Of a stretch of DNA of 64,000 nucleotides, positions 49,700 to 59,289 are shown piece after piece. Made by a program: the position numbers and the translations under genes. The notes beneath the pieces are model-generated. The model had not been told where the DNA came from. It did not search any database and saw only the letters and a list, made by a program, of their open reading frames with translations. The stretch comes from Candidatus Devosia phytovorans (lineage in GTDB: Bacteria; Pseudomonadota; Alphaproteobacteria; Rhizobiales; Devosiaceae), in contig CP119312.1 of the NCBI GenBank assembly GCA_029202405.1, forward strand, positions 2,795,001-2,859,000, in the 5' to 3' direction. Each line of letters opens with the position of its first letter. Position 1 is the first letter of the stretch.

Positions 49700-50387
49700 A
49701 GCCGAGATCACGGAGACGCCGATCTTGCGCTTTGCCGGACAAAATTTTGAACCCCTGCCCTCTGGCGGTCTTTACTGGCATGCGCAACAGACGCTGCTGG
49801 TCGCGGACCTGCATTTCGAAAAGATGGCGAGCTTTGCGCGGCGCGGGCAGATGCTGCCGCCCTATGATACGGGCATGACGCTGGCGCGGCTGGAGAGCGA
49901 CCTGCGGCGCACGGGCGCCAGGCGCCTCGTGTCACTCGGCGACAGTTTTCACCGCGTCGATGCTAGCAGTCTGTTAACGAATTCGGACCGGATGCGGCTC
50001 GATGCGGTGACGGATGCGCTCGACTGCATCTGGCTGTCGGGCAATCACGATCCAGCGCCCCACGCCATCGGCGGCACCTGCCTGCCCGAGCTGGAACTAG
50101 CCGGGCTGATGTTGACGCATGAACCGAAAAAAGGTGCAGCAGGCGTAGTTTGCGGCCATCTGCATCCGGCCGCACATATCCAGATCGAGGGGCGATCGAC
50201 CCGCCGCCCCTGCTTCGTGCACGACAATCGCCTGATGATCCTGCCCGCCTATGGCGCGTCCACCGGCTCGATCAACATCCTGTCGCCGGCCTTCGTGGGA
50301 TTGTTCCACTGGCCAGCGCTCGAAGTCACCATGCTGGGCAAAGACCGGACTTATCCGGTCAGCACCAAGAGGTTGGTGCGGGGATAG
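49680..50387 (+). CDS. pdeM: Ligase-associated DNA-damage metallophosphoesterase PdeM
   Basis: A 235-residue calcineurin-like phosphoesterase. Motifs: VADLHFEK (Asp-x-His), VSLGDSFH, LSGNHDPAP, LMLTHEPKK and CGHLHPAA, all of the metallophosphoesterase metal site. It is paired with Lhr in many alphaproteobacteria as a ligase-associated endonuclease. The start is TTG at 49680 inside the end of the helicase gene; no better start is near. It is cytoplasmic. Confidence 0.88.
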   Translation: MSQTLSRAEITETPILRFAGQNFEPLPSGGLYWHAQQTLLVADLHFEKMASFARRGQMLPPYDTGMTLARLESDLRRTGARRLVSLGDSFHRVDASSLLTNSDRMRLDAVTDALDCIWLSGNHDPAPHAIGGTCLPELELAGLMLTHEPKKGAAGVVCGHLHPAAHIQIEGRSTRRPCFVHDNRLMILPAYGASTGSINILSPAFVGLFHWPALEVTMLGKDRTYPVSTKRLVRG

Positions 50388-50402
50388 CCCCGCACCTTGA
50401 AG

Positions 50403-51695
50403 TTAGACAGCAGGCCGAAATGCGCCGTTCTCCCAGCCTTCGAACTTGCCGGTGAAGAAGTCGATATCGCCATAACCGAGCAGGTTGAGCACGGTAAAGC
50501 TGTGCGACAGCTGCAACCCGCCACGGGTGAAGAGCACCACGCGCTTGTCGGGCGTGACGCCAGCGGCGGTATAAAGCGCCTGCAGCTCGTCGACCGACTT
50601 CAGCACGCGGTCGCCGTCGAAAGTGTCGTCCCAATAGACGTTTACCGAGCCCGGGATATGCCCGGCCGCATAGTCGGACGGTGAGCGGACATCGAGCACG
50701 ACGGCCGTCGGATCGGCAGCCAGCGCCTTGACCGCGGCCTCGTCGAGGAAGGCCGGGCCATTGCCCGGGAGCGGCGTGCCTTCGAAGGTGTAGTTGGCCA
50801 GGGATACCTGCTGGCCGGCGCGCGGATCGCGGCTCCACTCGTCCCAGCTGGCGTCGTAAAGCACGACGTTTTCATAGCCCTGATTGCGCAGTGCCAGATA
50901 GTTGTTGGCCGCCGCAACCCCACTGCCGCAGTAGGACACGACCTCGCGATCCTGGCTGACGCCGGCGGTATCGAGCAGGCGCTGCAGCACGGGCTGGGAC
51001 TGCAGGGTTGCCGTCTCGGTCAGCAGGCTGGAGGCGGGCAGCGCCTGGGCACCGGGGATGTGGCCATCCTCATAGGCCTCGAGGTTGCGGCCGTCGATGA
51101 TGATCGCCGAGGTGTCGCCAACCTTGCTGGCAACATAGTCCTTGTCGACGCGGATGTCGTTTTTCTGGGTCAGGGTGAAGGTCGTCGCGGCCACCTGCGG
51201 CACGTCGGTGCTGAGATCGCCCTGCCAGGCGCCAATGCCGCCGTCGAGCACGTGGACATTCTCGAAGCCGGCATAGACGAAGGCGACATAGGCGCGGCCG
51301 GGGAGAGCGGTGGTGTCATAGATCAGAATGGTGTCGTCATAGGAGAGGCCCGCCTCGCCAAGCAGGCGTTCGAACTCGGCGTCGCTGGCAAATTCATTGC
51401 GAATGCCGTCGCTCTCGGAAACGTTGAGCGCCTGCCAAGGCAGATTGATGGCGCCAGCAACATGGCCTTCGGCATAGGCGGCGGGCGAGCGGACGTCGAT
51501 CAGCTTGGCGCCCTCGGCGACCAGTGCCTCGAATTGGGTCTGGCCGGTGATGATGGAGGCTTCGGCCTGCGCCTGGGCCGTCACCGTCATCAGAGCCAGG
51601 CCAGCTGGCGCCATGCCGAGCGCCAGCGCGTTCAGCGAGAGCGCCGCAAATGCATTACGGAACAAGGGTTTGATGGTGGAACGATGTGCGGTCAT
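50403..51695 (-). CDS. Triple rhodanese-domain exported protein
   Basis: A 430-residue protein with a long N-terminal region and signal-like segment (FAALSLNALALGMAPAGLAL, ending TAQAQA). Three rhodanese modules follow. Only the middle one has the catalytic Cys loop (VVSYCGSGVAAAN); the first reads IYDTTALPGRA and the third LFTRGGLQLSH, where the Cys is replaced. It is probably a periplasmic thiosulfate:acceptor sulfurtransferase or sulfur carrier. GGAGG before the ATG supports the start. The nearby exporter and TIGR02186-like gene may belong with it. Confidence 0.86.
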   Translation of the reverse strand: MTAHRSTIKPLFRNAFAALSLNALALGMAPAGLALMTVTAQAQAEASIITGQTQFEALVAEGAKLIDVRSPAAYAEGHVAGAINLPWQALNVSESDGIRNEFASDAEFERLLGEAGLSYDDTILIYDTTALPGRAYVAFVYAGFENVHVLDGGIGAWQGDLSTDVPQVAATTFTLTQKNDIRVDKDYVASKVGDTSAIIIDGRNLEAYEDGHIPGAQALPASSLLTETATLQSQPVLQRLLDTAGVSQDREVVSYCGSGVAAANNYLALRNQGYENVVLYDASWDEWSRDPRAGQQVSLANYTFEGTPLPGNGPAFLDEAAVKALAADPTAVVLDVRSPSDYAAGHIPGSVNVYWDDTFDGDRVLKSVDELQALYTAAGVTPDKRVVLFTRGGLQLSHSFTVLNLLGYGDIDFFTGKFEGWENGAFRPAV

Positions 51696-51818
51696 ATCAG
51701 CCTCCGAGATTGTACGGCCAATAATCGACTGCTTTAGTAGACATTCACAACGCATGAGATTGCGTATCTTGCCCGTCGGGAAACAATGCTTTCTTCCGGC
51801 TCACCAAGCCGTGGAAAA

Positions 51819-52580
51819 TCAGCGCCGGAAAATCACGCCGCCGAGCCAGCCGGTGAACAGCGCCAGCAGCACGCAGACCAGGCCGTAGACCAACGGCTGT
51901 TGGGTCGCCGAGAGGGCGAGGAAGCGCTCGAAGCCGATCTTGCGTACGGCAAAACCTTCCGAGCGCCGCGCGATGATGGCGCCGTCCTTGAAGACATAGG
52001 TCAGGGCGATATAGGGGCCTGGCGGAGCATTGCTGGGCAGGGTCAGGCGGGCAGAATAGAAATTGTCGGAGAGGAAATTGACGCCATTTTCCTGCACGCC
52101 GAACAGGCCATCCTGGGTCATCAGGCGGATCAATTGCTGGCCAAAGACCGCGCCGCGCCACCAGTCCTCGCTGCGCGCTACCAAAGTGTGGGACTCGGGC
52201 AGGATGTAGTTGGTGGTCAGGGTGGTGACGTCAGAAATTTCATTGAGCTTGCCGCTCGACAGCACGTGGAAATAGCTCGGGAAGCTCTTAAACTCGACCT
52301 GGGCGGTATTGCTCCAGATGCCAAAATTATTGGTCATCTGACGGGCGACGCGGTTCTGCGTCGGACCGAGCACGACGACCACGACATGAAACGGCCCCTC
52401 AACCCTTTCGGTCGAGCCGGCATCAGGCACGATGGTGCCGAAAAAGGTCAGGCGCTCGCCATCAAAGCTCGAGGTAATTTCCACATTGTCGTTGGAGACC
52501 TGCGACACGAGGCGCGCCGCCTGGGCAGGAGCCAGCATGCTGCAGGCAAAAAACAGGCATGCTGCCAGCCATCTAATCAT
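51819..52580 (-). CDS. TIGR02186-like alphaproteobacterial membrane protein
   Basis: A 253-residue protein with a signal peptide (MIRWLAACLFFACSMLAPAQ) and one C-terminal membrane helix (PLVYGLVCVLLALFTGWLGG). The middle is beta-rich (VEGPFHVVVVVLGPTQNRVA). This composition fits the family of alphaproteobacterial TM proteins that lie beside TauE/SafE genes. Its start overlaps the exporter stop by four bases, so they are co-transcribed. Function unknown; may act with the exporter. Confidence 0.83.
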   Translation of the reverse strand: MIRWLAACLFFACSMLAPAQAARLVSQVSNDNVEITSSFDGERLTFFGTIVPDAGSTERVEGPFHVVVVVLGPTQNRVARQMTNNFGIWSNTAQVEFKSFPSYFHVLSSGKLNEISDVTTLTTNYILPESHTLVARSEDWWRGAVFGQQLIRLMTQDGLFGVQENGVNFLSDNFYSARLTLPSNAPPGPYIALTYVFKDGAIIARRSEGFAVRKIGFERFLALSATQQPLVYGLVCVLLALFTGWLGGVIFRR

Positions 52581-53503
52581 CGCATGCCCCCCACGACGGC
52601 CATGGAGAAGGGGTCGGCAGGGACCAGCACCAGCGAGATGCCGAAACGGATGGCGACGGCGAGGACCAGCAGCGCGAGGAGGCCGCGCAGCTGTTCGCCA
52701 CGCAGATACTTGCCGGCCGAAGCACCAAATTGCGCGCCGGCCGTGCCGCCCACCATCAGGCAGAAGGCGAGCAGGATATCGACGCTCTGGCTTTGCACAG
52801 CATGCAGGATGGTGGTCGCAGCCATCATGGCCACGACCTGGGCCAGCGAGGTGCCGATGACCACATTGCCGGGCACGCGCAGCAGATAGACGAGCGCTGG
52901 CACCATGATGAAGCCGCCACCGATGCCAAGCAGCGAACCGACAAAGCCGATGCAGAGGCCGAGAAGCAGCACCGGCAGGACGCTGATATAGAGGCGCGAT
53001 TTCTTGAACCGCACCCGCATCGGCAGGCCATGGATCCAGTTGTGCTGGTTGGGCAGGCGCTCGCGGATGACGACGCCCTTGCGCTGCTTGAGGATGGCGC
53101 GCGTGCTTTCGACCAGCATCAGGGTGCCGACCGAGCCCAAAAGAACGAGGAAGCCCAGGGAGATGACGAGGTCGAGCTGACCGGCATCGCGCAGCAGGGC
53201 AAAGGCCGCGACGCCGCCAAAGGCGCCCAGAACGCCCGAGAGCACCAGATACATGGCCAGATGCAGGTCGATGGCGCCGCGCCGGTAATGGGCCAGAGCA
53301 CCCGAGGTCGAGGCGGCAACGACCTGGCCGGTGACCGACGCCACAGCGACAGGGGCCGGTACGCCGGAAAAAATCAGCAGGGGCGTCAGCAGGAAGCCGC
53401 CGCCGACGCCGAAGAGGCCGGACAGAAAGCCGACAGCGCCCCCAATTCCGACCAGGAAGAAGAGGTTCACCGACATTTCAGCGATCGGCAGATAGATCTG
53501 CAA
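52577..53503 (-). CDS. TauE/SafE family sulfite/sulfonate exporter
   Basis: A 308-residue inner-membrane protein with about eight hydrophobic helices. Both family repeats show the Gly-rich motif: FLSGLFGVGGGFLLTPLLIF and FVGSLLGIGGGFIMVPALVY. Such proteins export sulfite, sulfonates or related anions. The first Met is used since MQIYLPIAE is conserved in relatives as I recall. It overlaps the TIGR02186-like gene by four bases. Confidence 0.92.
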   Translation of the reverse strand: MQIYLPIAEMSVNLFFLVGIGGAVGFLSGLFGVGGGFLLTPLLIFSGVPAPVAVASVTGQVVAASTSGALAHYRRGAIDLHLAMYLVLSGVLGAFGGVAAFALLRDAGQLDLVISLGFLVLLGSVGTLMLVESTRAILKQRKGVVIRERLPNQHNWIHGLPMRVRFKKSRLYISVLPVLLLGLCIGFVGSLLGIGGGFIMVPALVYLLRVPGNVVIGTSLAQVVAMMAATTILHAVQSQSVDILLAFCLMVGGTAGAQFGASAGKYLRGEQLRGLLALLVLAVAIRFGISLVLVPADPFSMAVVGGMR

Positions 53504-53652
53504 GGCCGAACCCGCTCAAGGAAATCACGACGCCACACGACCTTACAGGACCGTGCGTCAACAATAGGTCAAAGCTCCCGCCTTTCGACGGGAGCTTCGT
53601 GATGGGATTAGGACTGCCTTTCGGCAGTGTCAAACGACAGTTTTCTGTCAGG

Positions 53653-53690
53653 CGGTCCGATGGTTATCAGACGGTCCGATGGTAGTCAGA
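53653..53690. repeat. Two 19-bp tandem repeats at the end of the PodJ-like gene
   Basis: CGGTCCGATGGTTATCAGA and CGGTCCGATGGTAGTCAGA, 17 of 19 identical and directly adjacent. The second overlaps the stop codon of the 1202-residue gene. It could be a slip-duplication; no regulatory role is evident. Confidence 0.75.
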
Positions 53691-56600
53691 CGGGCTGACT
53701 GCCGAGGACGGCCAACAGGCGGGGATTGATGGCACCGGATTCAGTCATGCCGGTGCCGCGCTCGAAGGCCTTGATCGCGTCGGCAGTCTTGGGACCGGCC
53801 AGGCCATCGGGCGTGCCCACATCAAAGCCGAGCTTGTTGAGCGCCAGTTGCACCTTGGAGACGACGTCGCGCGTGGTGATCACCTGGCCTGGATCGAAAG
53901 TCTTGGACCAAGTGCCGAGTGGGGCAAAGTTGGAGGCCAGATCCAGCGCTTCGGGTTTCCAGGTGGCGACTTCGCCAGTGATCGTGCTGACTGCTTCGGC
54001 GCTCAGCGACTTGGCCATGTCATCGCGGGCCTGAGCGGCATCCTTATCACCGCTAAGGGCGGCGAGCGAGAACCACTTGTAGGACTGCTCGAAATCCTGA
54101 TCGACGCCCAGACCGCGGGCATAGAGCATGCCGAGGTTGAACTGGCTGTCGGTCATGCCCTTGGCGGCGGCCTGTTCGAACCATTCGGCGGCGCTTTCGA
54201 ACTGCTGTTCGCCCAGCAAGCCACCGGCATAGAGCGCTGCGAGGTTGTGCATGGCCATGCGGTTGCCGGCTTCGGCGCCGCGCTGGTACCAGAGGCGGGC
54301 AACATCGATGTCCTTTTCGACGCCCTGCCCTGCCTCATAGAGATTGCCGAGGCGGTATTGGGCCGGCACGAAGCCCTGGGCGGCCGAGCGCTCGTACCAT
54401 TTGGCGGCTTCGGCATAATCCTGGGTGACGGCACGGCCTTCGGTATAGATGGCGCCGATTTCGAACTGGGCGCGGGCATCACCATCGGCGGCGGCCTGGC
54501 GCAGCTCGAGCGGGCCCACGCCTTCGGGAGGCAGGTCGAAGGTCTGCGGTGCGCTGGCAACATTTTCCGGAATGCTGCCGGTGACGTCTTCCGGCACGAT
54601 GACCGGCTTGGCCGCGGCGGCAGGCGTGTTGGCGACGAGCGTGCGCGGCATCGACGTTGCGGCAACGTCCTTGCTAAAGCTCATCTTCTGGTTCGGATTG
54701 ATCGACCCGGTGGGCGTGGCATCGATCATGTCGATGACGCGCGGATCGGGCCGCACAAGCGAGACGTCGTCGGTGGCCGGCGCCGTGGCGGGTGGTGCCT
54801 CCACAGCGGGTGCAGCCGGCGCGACTTCGGGCGCAGACGGGCCCATGCGCTGAATGACGAGGTTGAGCGCCAGCATGGAAACGGCAACCAGTACCGCGGC
54901 CAGCAGCAGCGGGCGGCGATGACGGGTGAGGAAGCTCTGCTGGGGCACAGCCTCCTCGATCTCGCCATCGGGACCAAAGGCGGGCGCGACAGCGACAGGC
55001 TCGACCTTGGCCGGCTTTTCCTTCTTCTGCTTGACCGGCTTGACCGGCTTGGCCGGTTTTTCGGCCTTGGCCGGCGGCTCAACAGGATCGGTGACATTGC
55101 CAGCCGGCGCAGGGGCGGGCTGGTCCGATTTGAAGCGCGACAGGGCGCGGGCGATCACCGAATTGCTGGAGGTCGAGCTGGTGGTTGCCTCCTGCTTGGC
55201 GCGCTGGGCGCGGCGGGCGGCAGCCACGAATGTGCTGGTGCTGCTGGCACTGACCGGTGCTTCGACGGCCGGTGCTGCGGCGGGCGCAGGCGTGGCGAAG
55301 GGATCGGCGTCGATATCGGCAAAGCTCGACTGCGGGCGCGGCGGCAGCTGGGCGCTCGTCGGATCGTAGGTCTTGGCGGTCGGTGCAGCGATCGGCTCGG
55401 AAACCGATGCCGGTGCACGAATGCCGGTCTTGGCTTCGAGGGCGGAACGGACCGGACCATTATCCTTGAAGCCAGGATCGATCAGCGGCGCGTCATCGGA
55501 CGGATTGGCCGGCATGATGTCGCTTTTCGTCGACGAGCGCGGACCTGAAAGCGCGGCCAGCATGGCGTCGAAACGGTCGCGCTGGTCTTCGGTCTCTTCT
55601 TCGGCAAAGGAGGACGGTGGCGCGGGCGGCGGGGTCGGAGCGAGCGGCGCAGGCTCGGCCACAAGCGGGGCCGGTGCTGGGGTCTGGACGACAGGGGCCG
55701 GCGCGGGCTTGCTGGACGCAGCATTGTCGGCAGACTTGGCCAGGACGGCTTCCAAACGCGTCAGGCGTTCGGCAGTGTCCTTGCCAGCGGTGTTGAGCAG
55801 CGCGGTCATGCGCTTTTCGAACTCGCCCATGCTTTCTTCGCTGACGCCGGCCGGTGCGGCTGGCGATGCCGTCTTGGCTAAGGCATCCGAGGTGCGCTCG
55901 GCGACCATGTCGGCGAGGACCTCATAGTCGGGGGCCTTGCCGGCAGATTTGATCAGGCCGGAGATACGATCCTCGATGCTCTTGAGGCTTTCGGGGCCGA
56001 ACATGGCCACGGGGGCTGGCGCCTTGCGGGTCAGGGCGTCGCTGGTGCGCTCGGCAACCAGGGTCGCCATGGCTTCCATGCCCGCCGGATCGGTCTGGGT
56101 ATTGGTATAGAGCGTTGCCAGATCATTGAGCTGGGCGCCGGTCTCGTCCATGCGCTCCATCAGCAGCTTGAGCTGGTCTTCCACCTTGCCATTGTCGCCC
56201 GGAATGCGGGTGGCAAGAGCTTCGATCTGGTCTTCAATGCGCAGGAAGCGGGGTTCCATCCCCGAGAGGACGGCGTCGCGGAGTGAGGCGATATCCTCCT
56301 TGAGGCCGGTAACCTCGCCGCTGGCGGATTCAAAACCACCGATACGGGAGGCGAGCGCATCGACCTTGGCGACGAGCTTGCCCGGTGCGGCTTCGCCGTC
56401 CTTCATCACCCTGGTGAAGGCAGCCATTTCAGCGGTAAGGCGCTCGAAATCGGTCGAGGACAGGGCGGTGTTGCGCTCGATGGCGTCGATGCGGTCATAG
56501 ACATTGCGCACGCTTTCTTCGATGGCGTGCATGGCCGGGGCTAGCGTATCAGGCGCGGCGGCCTTCTTTTCCTCGCGATGGATCTCGCGTTCCATCTGCT

Positions 56601-57294
56601 GGGCCTGCAGTTCGGCCAGCTTGCCGACGGTGGTCGAGACGTCGTCGAGGCGCTTGTTGAGGGCGGAGAGATCGACCTTGGGGCCGTTCTCGATCATGGC
56701 AGCCAGGGCACCGATCTGGGCTTCGAGCCGCTTGACCTGGCCGGTTTCGCCAACGGCACCGGCCAGCAGTTCGACCACATGGGTGAGCTGTTCGACCTGG
56801 TTGGCGACCTCGTTGATGCTGCCATTGTTGGCGCGCTGATGCTTGAGTTCGCCCTCGAGGCGTTCGAGGCGGCCAGAGAGGCCGGTGACGAGCGTGGTGA
56901 GTTCGCGGAATTCGGGCTGATCGCTGGCGCGACGGCCCAATGCAGCCGCGGGGGCGGACATCTGGCGGCCACGGATCTCGGCAATGGCATTGCTCAGTGC
57001 GTCGCGCTCATCGTCATGCTCGTCGCGTTCGCTGAAGCGATCAACGGCGCGTTTGACGGTCTGCAGCGCCTCGCGGCGGCGGACGGAGGGCTCGGGACCA
57101 ACCACCTGATCGCGCAGGTTGCGTACCCGGCGGGCGATGCCGCTGAAGGCTGGCTCTTCGCGCTCGACGTCGGCGTAGCGCCCTTCGACCTGATCGAGCA
57201 GCGCAACGAGTTCGCCGCGCAGGGCCTGCCACTCGCCGGGCTGCGGCTCCTCGGGCAGATCGGACATGTCGGGATTTTGGTAGGCGCGGGCCAT
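53686..57294 (-). CDS. Giant PodJ-like Sel1-repeat and peptidoglycan-binding protein
   Basis: A 1202-residue protein. Residues 1-600 are largely coiled-coil (LSGRLERLEGELKHQ, LEAQIGALAAMIENG) with Pro/Ala-rich linkers to about 790; one membrane helix is near 795-818 (LLLAAVLVAVSMLALNLVIQ). Periplasmic Sel1-like TPR repeats run about 925-1090 (AAADGDARAQFEIGAIYTEG, AAKWYERSAAQGFVPAQYRL). A peptidoglycan-binding_1 domain ends it (VQLALNKLGFDVGTPDGLAG). The layout is that of PodJ polar localisation proteins, so a role in polarity or division is likely. AGGGA before the ATG. Confidence 0.85.
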   Translation of the reverse strand: MARAYQNPDMSDLPEEPQPGEWQALRGELVALLDQVEGRYADVEREEPAFSGIARRVRNLRDQVVGPEPSVRRREALQTVKRAVDRFSERDEHDDERDALSNAIAEIRGRQMSAPAAALGRRASDQPEFRELTTLVTGLSGRLERLEGELKHQRANNGSINEVANQVEQLTHVVELLAGAVGETGQVKRLEAQIGALAAMIENGPKVDLSALNKRLDDVSTTVGKLAELQAQQMEREIHREEKKAAAPDTLAPAMHAIEESVRNVYDRIDAIERNTALSSTDFERLTAEMAAFTRVMKDGEAAPGKLVAKVDALASRIGGFESASGEVTGLKEDIASLRDAVLSGMEPRFLRIEDQIEALATRIPGDNGKVEDQLKLLMERMDETGAQLNDLATLYTNTQTDPAGMEAMATLVAERTSDALTRKAPAPVAMFGPESLKSIEDRISGLIKSAGKAPDYEVLADMVAERTSDALAKTASPAAPAGVSEESMGEFEKRMTALLNTAGKDTAERLTRLEAVLAKSADNAASSKPAPAPVVQTPAPAPLVAEPAPLAPTPPPAPPSSFAEEETEDQRDRFDAMLAALSGPRSSTKSDIMPANPSDDAPLIDPGFKDNGPVRSALEAKTGIRAPASVSEPIAAPTAKTYDPTSAQLPPRPQSSFADIDADPFATPAPAAAPAVEAPVSASSTSTFVAAARRAQRAKQEATTSSTSSNSVIARALSRFKSDQPAPAPAGNVTDPVEPPAKAEKPAKPVKPVKQKKEKPAKVEPVAVAPAFGPDGEIEEAVPQQSFLTRHRRPLLLAAVLVAVSMLALNLVIQRMGPSAPEVAPAAPAVEAPPATAPATDDVSLVRPDPRVIDMIDATPTGSINPNQKMSFSKDVAATSMPRTLVANTPAAAAKPVIVPEDVTGSIPENVASAPQTFDLPPEGVGPLELRQAAADGDARAQFEIGAIYTEGRAVTQDYAEAAKWYERSAAQGFVPAQYRLGNLYEAGQGVEKDIDVARLWYQRGAEAGNRMAMHNLAALYAGGLLGEQQFESAAEWFEQAAAKGMTDSQFNLGMLYARGLGVDQDFEQSYKWFSLAALSGDKDAAQARDDMAKSLSAEAVSTITGEVATWKPEALDLASNFAPLGTWSKTFDPGQVITTRDVVSKVQLALNKLGFDVGTPDGLAGPKTADAIKAFERGTGMTESGAINPRLLAVLGSQPV

Positions 57295-57506
57295 TGGCTT
57301 GTCCCTGTCACTAAGCGGCGGACCCCTCGCGATTCAACGCGAAGGCATAAGACATACTCTTGGAAAAACATGGTAAAGAACCCGTTAAGTATCGCTGCAA
57401 TATGCGAGTGATGGCGCGCATTTGGCGCTAATGTGTAGACCAAATGACAGGTCGAACCTGGTCCCGTCTTGCGCTAAAAGGACCGCTCAACGGAGTGCTT
57501 GAGACC

Positions 57507-58184
57507 ATGACCCGCCGCCGCATCATCATCGTCGATGACCATCCCCTGTTCCGCGCGGCACTGAAGCAGACGCTGGCCGGCGGCGACGCTGCCATCACAG
57601 TCGAAGAGGCAGGCGATCTCAATGGGTTAAGCACTGCGCTCGACGCCGATCGGGATTGCGACCTGGTGCTGCTCGACCTCAATATGCCGGGGGTGCGGGG
57701 CTTTTCGGGCCTGCTGCTGCTACGCGCGCAATATCCGGACATTCCCGTAATGATCATCTCGGCCGTCGAGGACAGCGCCGTGGTCCGGCGCGCCTTCGAA
57801 CTGGGTGCCGCGGGTTATCTTCACAAATCTGTCGGACCGACGGAAATTCGTCGCGCGATCGAGACGGTTTTGTCCGGCGAGGTGTTCGTGCCCGAGGGAA
57901 CGACGCTGGGCGGAGAGGATGATCAGACCGCGCTGATGCGCCGTCTGTCGACGCTGACGCCGCAGCAGGTGCGCGTGCTGATGATGCTCAGCGACGGCTT
58001 GATGAACAAGCAGATCGCCTATGAGCTTTCCATTTCGGAAGCCACGGTCAAGGCGCATGTCTCGGCGATCCTGCAGAAGCTCGATGTCGACAGCCGCACG
58101 CAGGCGGTGATCGCCGCCGCGCGCATCGAGGAGGGCGAGTTCGAAGCGCTGTTCTCACTCAACACGGCCGACAAGACTAGCTGA
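57507..58184 (+). CDS. NarL/LuxR-type response regulator
   Basis: A 225-residue regulator. The receiver is intact: acidic pair (IIIVDDHPLFR), phospho-Asp in LVLLDLNMPGV and Lys in YLHKSVG. The LuxR HTH is LTPQQVRVLMMLSDGLMNKQ, then IAYELSISEATVKAHVSAIL. The ATG at 57507 is preferred to the 57444 start, which would extend the receiver past its usual beginning. It converges on pyrD, overlapping 8 bp. No cognate kinase is adjacent. Confidence 0.92.
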   Translation: MTRRRIIIVDDHPLFRAALKQTLAGGDAAITVEEAGDLNGLSTALDADRDCDLVLLDLNMPGVRGFSGLLLLRAQYPDIPVMIISAVEDSAVVRRAFELGAAGYLHKSVGPTEIRRAIETVLSGEVFVPEGTTLGGEDDQTALMRRLSTLTPQQVRVLMMLSDGLMNKQIAYELSISEATVKAHVSAILQKLDVDSRTQAVIAAARIEEGEFEALFSLNTADKTS

Positions 58185-59289
58185 CGCGGCCCCTGCCCTC
58201 GGCCCAGTCACCCGTTTTGCTGCCGACCAGTTCGGCGATATTGGTCTTGCCGGCCGAGCGGACGGCGGCGACAAGGCCGCGCTTGAGGCGATCGAGCATG
58301 TCGAGCCCGCCAAAGACCATGGCCGAATAGAGCTGGATGGCATTCGCGCCGGCTTCGATCTTGGCCAGGGCCGATTGCGGCGAATGAATGCCTCCGACAC
58401 CAATCATGGGCAGGGTTCCGACGCGCTGGCGCATCTGGGCGAGGCGCTGGGTCGAGAGGTCGAAGAGCGGCTTGCCAGAGAGGCCGCCGGTTTCGTCAGC
58501 ATTTTCCAGACCGGCCACCACATCGCGGGTGATGGTGGTGTTGGAAACGATGAGACCATCGAGATCGGTGGCGAGGACCACGGCAGCGATGGCGTCGAGC
58601 GCTGCTTCGTCGAGATCAGGCGCGATCTTGAGGAAGACCGGAACGCGGGTCTTGGCCTTGGCGCGGTTGGCGAGCACTTCGCCGAGCAGGCAGCGCAGCG
58701 CTTCGTCGGCCTGCAGATTACGCAGTCCGGGCGTATTGGGCGAGGAGATGTTGACGGTCAGATAATCGGCCAGATCGGCAAAGCGGGTGACGCCGAGCAC
58801 GTAATCGGCGACGAAATCCTCGCTGTCCTTGTTGGCGCCGATATTGACGCCCAGCGCCGCGGGAATGCGCTGGCCCTTGAGGCGCTCGAAAGCCGCCTGA
58901 TGGCCTTCATTGTTGAAGCCCATGCGATTGATGACGCCTTCGGCCTCAAGCACACGGAAGAGACGCGGCTTTGGATTTCCGGCCTGCGGGCGCGGCGTCA
59001 CCGTACCGATCTCGACCATACCGAAACCCATTTTCGCGAGCGGTTTGGCGACTTCGGCACTCTTGTCAAAGCCGGCCGCCATGCCGATGGGGTTGGACAG
59101 GTCGAGCCCACAGAGGGTGGTTCGCAGTTCGGCGCCATCAGGCTGGGTCTGCTCAGGCGCGAGACCAAGGCGCAGTGCGGCGATGGTCGCGCCATGGGCG
59201 GTCTCGGCATCCATTTTGAGCAGGGCTTCGCGGGTGAGGCCGGAGAGCGCCGGAATGCGCAGCAGAGGCGAGAAGGCGGAAAAGATCAT
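58177..59289 (-). CDS. pyrD: Dihydroorotate dehydrogenase (quinone)
   Basis: A 370-residue class 2 enzyme that oxidises dihydroorotate to orotate with quinone in pyrimidine synthesis. It starts with a hydrophobic membrane-association part (MIFSAFSPLLRIPALSGLTR). FMN-site pieces are GMAAGFDKSAEVAKPLAKMG, FGMVEIGTVTPRPQAGNPKP and RLFRV. Catalytic Ser is expected in TVNISSPNTPGLRNLQ; the C-terminal GVGGIHSPQSALAKIEAGAN is the phosphate loop. It overlaps DUF952 by four bases. Confidence 0.97.
   Translation of the reverse strand: MIFSAFSPLLRIPALSGLTREALLKMDAETAHGATIAALRLGLAPEQTQPDGAELRTTLCGLDLSNPIGMAAGFDKSAEVAKPLAKMGFGMVEIGTVTPRPQAGNPKPRLFRVLEAEGVINRMGFNNEGHQAAFERLKGQRIPAALGVNIGANKDSEDFVADYVLGVTRFADLADYLTVNISSPNTPGLRNLQADEALRCLLGEVLANRAKAKTRVPVFLKIAPDLDEAALDAIAAVVLATDLDGLIVSNTTITRDVVAGLENADETGGLSGKPLFDLSTQRLAQMRQRVGTLPMIGVGGIHSPQSALAKIEAGANAIQLYSAMVFGGLDMLDRLKRGLVAAVRSAGKTNIAELVGSKTGDWAEGRGRVS

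Noticed and set aside
53848..55548. 566-codon plus-strand frame opposite the PodJ-like gene
   Set aside because: Arg/Gly-rich antisense reading; the minus-strand gene has clear Sel1 and peptidoglycan-binding domains.
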